Positions 5,405-7,349 of a stretch of 7,349 nucleotides of DNA are shown in pieces; the first letter of the stretch is position 1; every line of letters starts with the position of its first letter. Position numbers and translations under genes: made by a program. Under the pieces are notes generated by a model. The model was given only the letters and a program-made list of their open reading frames with translations. It was not told the origin of the DNA and made no database searches. The DNA comes from an uncultured Ignavibacteriales bacterium. Lineage in GTDB: Bacteria > Bacteroidota > Ignavibacteria > Ignavibacteriales > Ignavibacteriaceae. The stretch spans positions 1 to 7,349 of the forward strand of contig CAJXGP010000090.1 in the NCBI GenBank assembly GCA_913053915.1. Direction: 5' to 3'.

Positions 5405-6175
5405 ATGAACTTAAATATTCAAATGAACAATACAAAAAGATTTTCCGGAAGAGTAGAATATTACATAAAATACCGTCCCGGATATCCTGAAGAAATATTA
5501 GATTTTTTTAAATCGAATCTAAATTTTAATTCGAATCATATTATTGCGGATATAGGTTCCGGTACCGGCATATTATCCAAATTATTTTTGGATGATGGGA
5601 ATAAAGTTTTTGGTATAGAACCAAACAGGGAAATGAGAGAAGCAGCCGAAAGTTTGCTTAAAAATTACCATGGATTTGTTAGTGTTAATGGTTCAGCCGA
5701 GAAAACAGGATTGAAATCTTCAAGTATAAATTTTGTTACTGCCGGACAATCATTTCACTGGTTTGATATAAAAAAATCAAAGAAGGAATTTTTAAGAATA
5801 CTAAGACAAGGTGGTTTGGTTATTTTAATCTGGAATTCCCGTAAGATCGATTCCGATGGATTTCTAACCGCTCATGAAGATTTATTGAATAAATTTGCTA
5901 TTGATTATAAAAAAGTGAACCATAAAAATCTAGACGATAATATCTTTAAAAAATTCTTCTCTGATTATGAAGTTATACATTTTAATAATTATCAAAAATT
6001 CAATTTTGATGGATTAAAGGGCCGATTGCTGTCAAGCTCATACATACCGTTGCCGGGCTTTAGAAACTATGGGAGTATGATGAAAGAATTAAAAAGTATT
6101 TTCGAGAAATATAATTCAAATGGTTTTATTACATTTAAATATGATACGGAAGTTTACTACGGCAGTTTAAGCTGA
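5405..6175 (+). CDS. Class I SAM-dependent methyltransferase
   Basis: This is a complete, roughly 256-residue Methyltransf_11-type protein. From ATG 5405: FSGRVEYYIKYRPGYPEEIL (13-32) is the typical N-terminal cap. IADIGSGTG (47-55) is motif I, binding S-adenosylmethionine, and E72 in FGIEP ends strand beta-2 and should hold the ribose hydroxyls. NGSAEKTGLKSSSIN (95-109) is the motif II region, AGQSFHWFD (113-121) carries the aromatic post-II residues, and GGLVILIWN (136-144) is beta-5. The C-terminus (TFKYDTEVYYG) looks complete. The substrate cannot be told from sequence; relatives are mostly annotated only as methyltransferases. The start is uncertain: TTG 5402, ATG 5405 and ATG 5423 are all in frame, none has a good SD, and ATG 5423 (MNNTKRFS) matches usual family N-termini best. 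It runs in the same direction as its neighbours. Confidence 0.88.
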   Translation: MNLNIQMNNTKRFSGRVEYYIKYRPGYPEEILDFFKSNLNFNSNHIIADIGSGTGILSKLFLDDGNKVFGIEPNREMREAAESLLKNYHGFVSVNGSAEKTGLKSSSINFVTAGQSFHWFDIKKSKKEFLRILRQGGLVILIWNSRKIDSDGFLTAHEDLLNKFAIDYKKVNHKNLDDNIFKKFFSDYEVIHFNNYQKFNFDGLKGRLLSSSYIPLPGFRNYGSMMKELKSIFEKYNSNGFITFKYDTEVYYGSLS

Positions 6176-6223
6176 ATTTTTGTATTTCTGTTTAGTACAT
6201 TGTCATCAAATTAGTGGGACGTG

Positions 6224-7162
6224 ATGTTTCAAAAAATAAAGGTTGCTTCGGAAAGATTAAAATCTTATACGAATTTAACTCCGATAATGATATCCGGAAC
6301 TCTTGATAACCTTGCCGGAGCAAATGTATTCTTAAAGTGCGAAAATTATCAAAGAACAGGGGCATTCAAATTTAGGGGTGCCTTTAATGCAATATTACAA
6401 TTATCCGAAAAAGAAAAAAATAAGGGGGTTATCACTTATTCTTCAGGGAATCATGCTCAAGCAGTTGCACTGGTTTGTAAAATACTTGGGTTGAATGCTA
6501 CAGTGGTTATGCCGGAAAATGCATCTGAAATAAAAAAAAGTGCGACTGCCGGTTACGGAGCTAATATTATTGAATATGATCCTGATAAAGAAGTGAGAGA
6601 AAATGTTGCGGAAAAAATAATTAAAGCGAAAGGATTTACTTTAATACCACCTTATGATCATATCAATATCGTTATTGGGCAAGGGACAGCAACGTTAGAG
6701 ATGTTGGCGGAACTGAAGAATTTAGATTTACTGTTAGTCCCTTGCGGAGGCGGTGGATTGCTTAACGGCTCGGCTATAGCTGCAAAAGGTAAAACGGTAG
6801 GTATTGAACCGGAATTAGCCGATGATGCTGCTAAATCGTTTTATACTAAAAAACTTCACACAGTTATAAATCCTTCGACGATTGCCGATGGGACGAGAAC
6901 CCCTTCTTTAGGTAAAGTTACTTTTTCATTAGTTCTCAAATACGTCGATGAAATGGTTACCGTAACAGCGCAATCAATAATTGAAGCCGTTAGATTTCTT
7001 TTTTACCGGATGAAGTTAGTTTCAGGTGCATTGGGGATTGCCGCTTTGTTGAGTAAGAAGATTATTCCTTCAGGCAGAGTAGGCGTAATTATCAGCGGCG
7101 GTAATATAGATGCAAAAACCATGACGTTGATATTAAATCATAAAGTTGATATTAAATCATAA
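6224..7162 (+). CDS. PLP-dependent threonine/serine dehydratase (serine-racemase-like, no ACT domain)
   Basis: This 312-residue fold-type II PLP enzyme is the catabolic/short form, about 310-340 residues and without the regulatory ACT domain of IlvA. It likely deaminates threonine or serine, or racemises serine or acts on 3-hydroxyaspartate. Visible motifs: GAFKFRGA (46-53), with K49 the PLP Schiff-base lysine; SSGNHAQ (73-79), which grips the substrate carboxylate; CGGGGL (174-179), the phosphate-binding glycine loop; and SGGN (291-294). EPELADD (195-201) matches the divalent-cation site E-P-x-x-A-D-D of eukaryotic serine racemase, supporting that subgroup. Oddly, the usual ERMKLxxEPSGA segment reads YRMKLVSGA (261-269): the Glu before Arg is Tyr, and about three residues including the E-P pair are missing in frame. 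ATG 6224 is chosen; GTG 6221 is directly in front. It lies 48 bp after the methyltransferase. Confidence 0.9.
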   Translation: MFQKIKVASERLKSYTNLTPIMISGTLDNLAGANVFLKCENYQRTGAFKFRGAFNAILQLSEKEKNKGVITYSSGNHAQAVALVCKILGLNATVVMPENASEIKKSATAGYGANIIEYDPDKEVRENVAEKIIKAKGFTLIPPYDHINIVIGQGTATLEMLAELKNLDLLLVPCGGGGLLNGSAIAAKGKTVGIEPELADDAAKSFYTKKLHTVINPSTIADGTRTPSLGKVTFSLVLKYVDEMVTVTAQSIIEAVRFLFYRMKLVSGALGIAALLSKKIIPSGRVGVIISGGNIDAKTMTLILNHKVDIKS

Positions 7163-7178
7163 ATAGGAATAAATACGA

Positions 7179-7349
7179 ATGGCAGTAAATATTCGAAAGA
7201 AAATGTTTCCGTTATATGGATGGATCGGAATTTGTTTAGTGTTGATATTTTGGATATTGAATTGGTCATTAAGCGGTTTGCGAACTCAATGGGGATTTTT
7301 TGGACTATGGTTCGGCTATGCAATCTTAGTTGATGCAATTGTTTTTTAT
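7179..7349 (+). CDS. Membrane protein of unknown function, N-terminal part (cut by window end)
   Basis: An open frame begins at ATG 7179, 16 nt after the dehydratase stop, with TAGGAAT (SD-like AGGAA, 7165-7169) 9 nt upstream, and runs for 57 codons to the end of the window. After a basic start (MAVNIRKK) come a hydrophobic helix (about 12-28, GWIGICLVLIFWILNW) and a Gly/Trp-rich segment LRTQWGFFGLWFGYAI leading into a second helix. The NW-x-L-x-GLRT-x-WGFF-x-LW-x-GY pattern reminds me of uncharacterised bacterial integral membrane proteins, but I know no function. Close spacing suggests cotranscription with the dehydratase. A minus-strand frame overlapping this place has no such features and is not favoured. 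Confidence 0.7.
   Translation, partial: MAVNIRKKMFPLYGWIGICLVLIFWILNWSLSGLRTQWGFFGLWFGYAILVDAIVFY

Noticed and set aside
6201..6206. TGTCAT before the dehydratase as a third ECF promoter
   Set aside because: No TGTAAC-like element at the required upstream spacing.
7138..7338. 66-codon minus-strand open frame at the right end
   Set aside because: Overlaps the dehydratase end and the plus-strand membrane-protein start, which has an SD, close operon spacing and clear membrane helices.

Overview
The window is strongly A+T-rich. It has compact operons, SD sites that are often weak, and protein families typical of the Bacteroidota/Chlorobiota/Ignavibacteria (FCB) group: AAA/DUF4143 ATPases, a DUF6249-type membrane protein, and an ECF sigma factor with a two-helix anti-sigma. 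I infer a chromosomal segment from an FCB-type bacterium, with Ignavibacteria-like as my best guess. No sequence search was possible.

Layout. (1) Positions 1-1974 are a decaying accessory stretch. It holds the 3' part of an intact-looking AAA/DUF4143 ATPase gene (5' end outside the window), a second and different DUF4143 ATPase that is a clear pseudogene (P-loop region missing, two in-frame stops, two frameshifts), and a C-terminal remnant of an IS256/Mutator-type transposase. (2) Positions 2058-4111 form the best-supported functional unit: a minus-strand small membrane protein (DUF6249-like), a 572-bp divergent intergenic region, and a plus-strand sigma/anti-sigma operon overlapping by ATGA. 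(3) Positions 4112-4995 are a second gene graveyard, about 880 bp, with three successive inverted repeats, a possible minus-strand lipoprotein remnant and a frameshifted C-terminal remnant of a phosphoesterase (PF04185-like). (4) Positions 4996-7349 are a co-directional run of housekeeping-type genes: an MTH1187/YkoF-like thiamine-binding protein, a class I SAM methyltransferase, a PLP-dependent threonine/serine dehydratase of the serine-racemase-like fold, and the start of a small membrane protein cut by the window end.

Main observation. The sigma gene and the divergent DUF6249-like gene each carry the same bipartite sequence upstream, TGTAACC - 16 nt - TGTCATAAG, in the correct orientation, with all 16 fixed bases identical and identical spacing, while the two spacers are unrelated. 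This is the architecture of an ECF promoter. It implies that the sigma factor activates its own operon and the divergent membrane-protein gene, making a small self-contained envelope-response regulon: sigma, membrane-bound anti-sigma and a membrane effector. The sigma gene's own copy lies so close to its ATG that the transcript should be nearly leaderless, whereas the effector transcript would have a leader of about 130 nt and a good SD.
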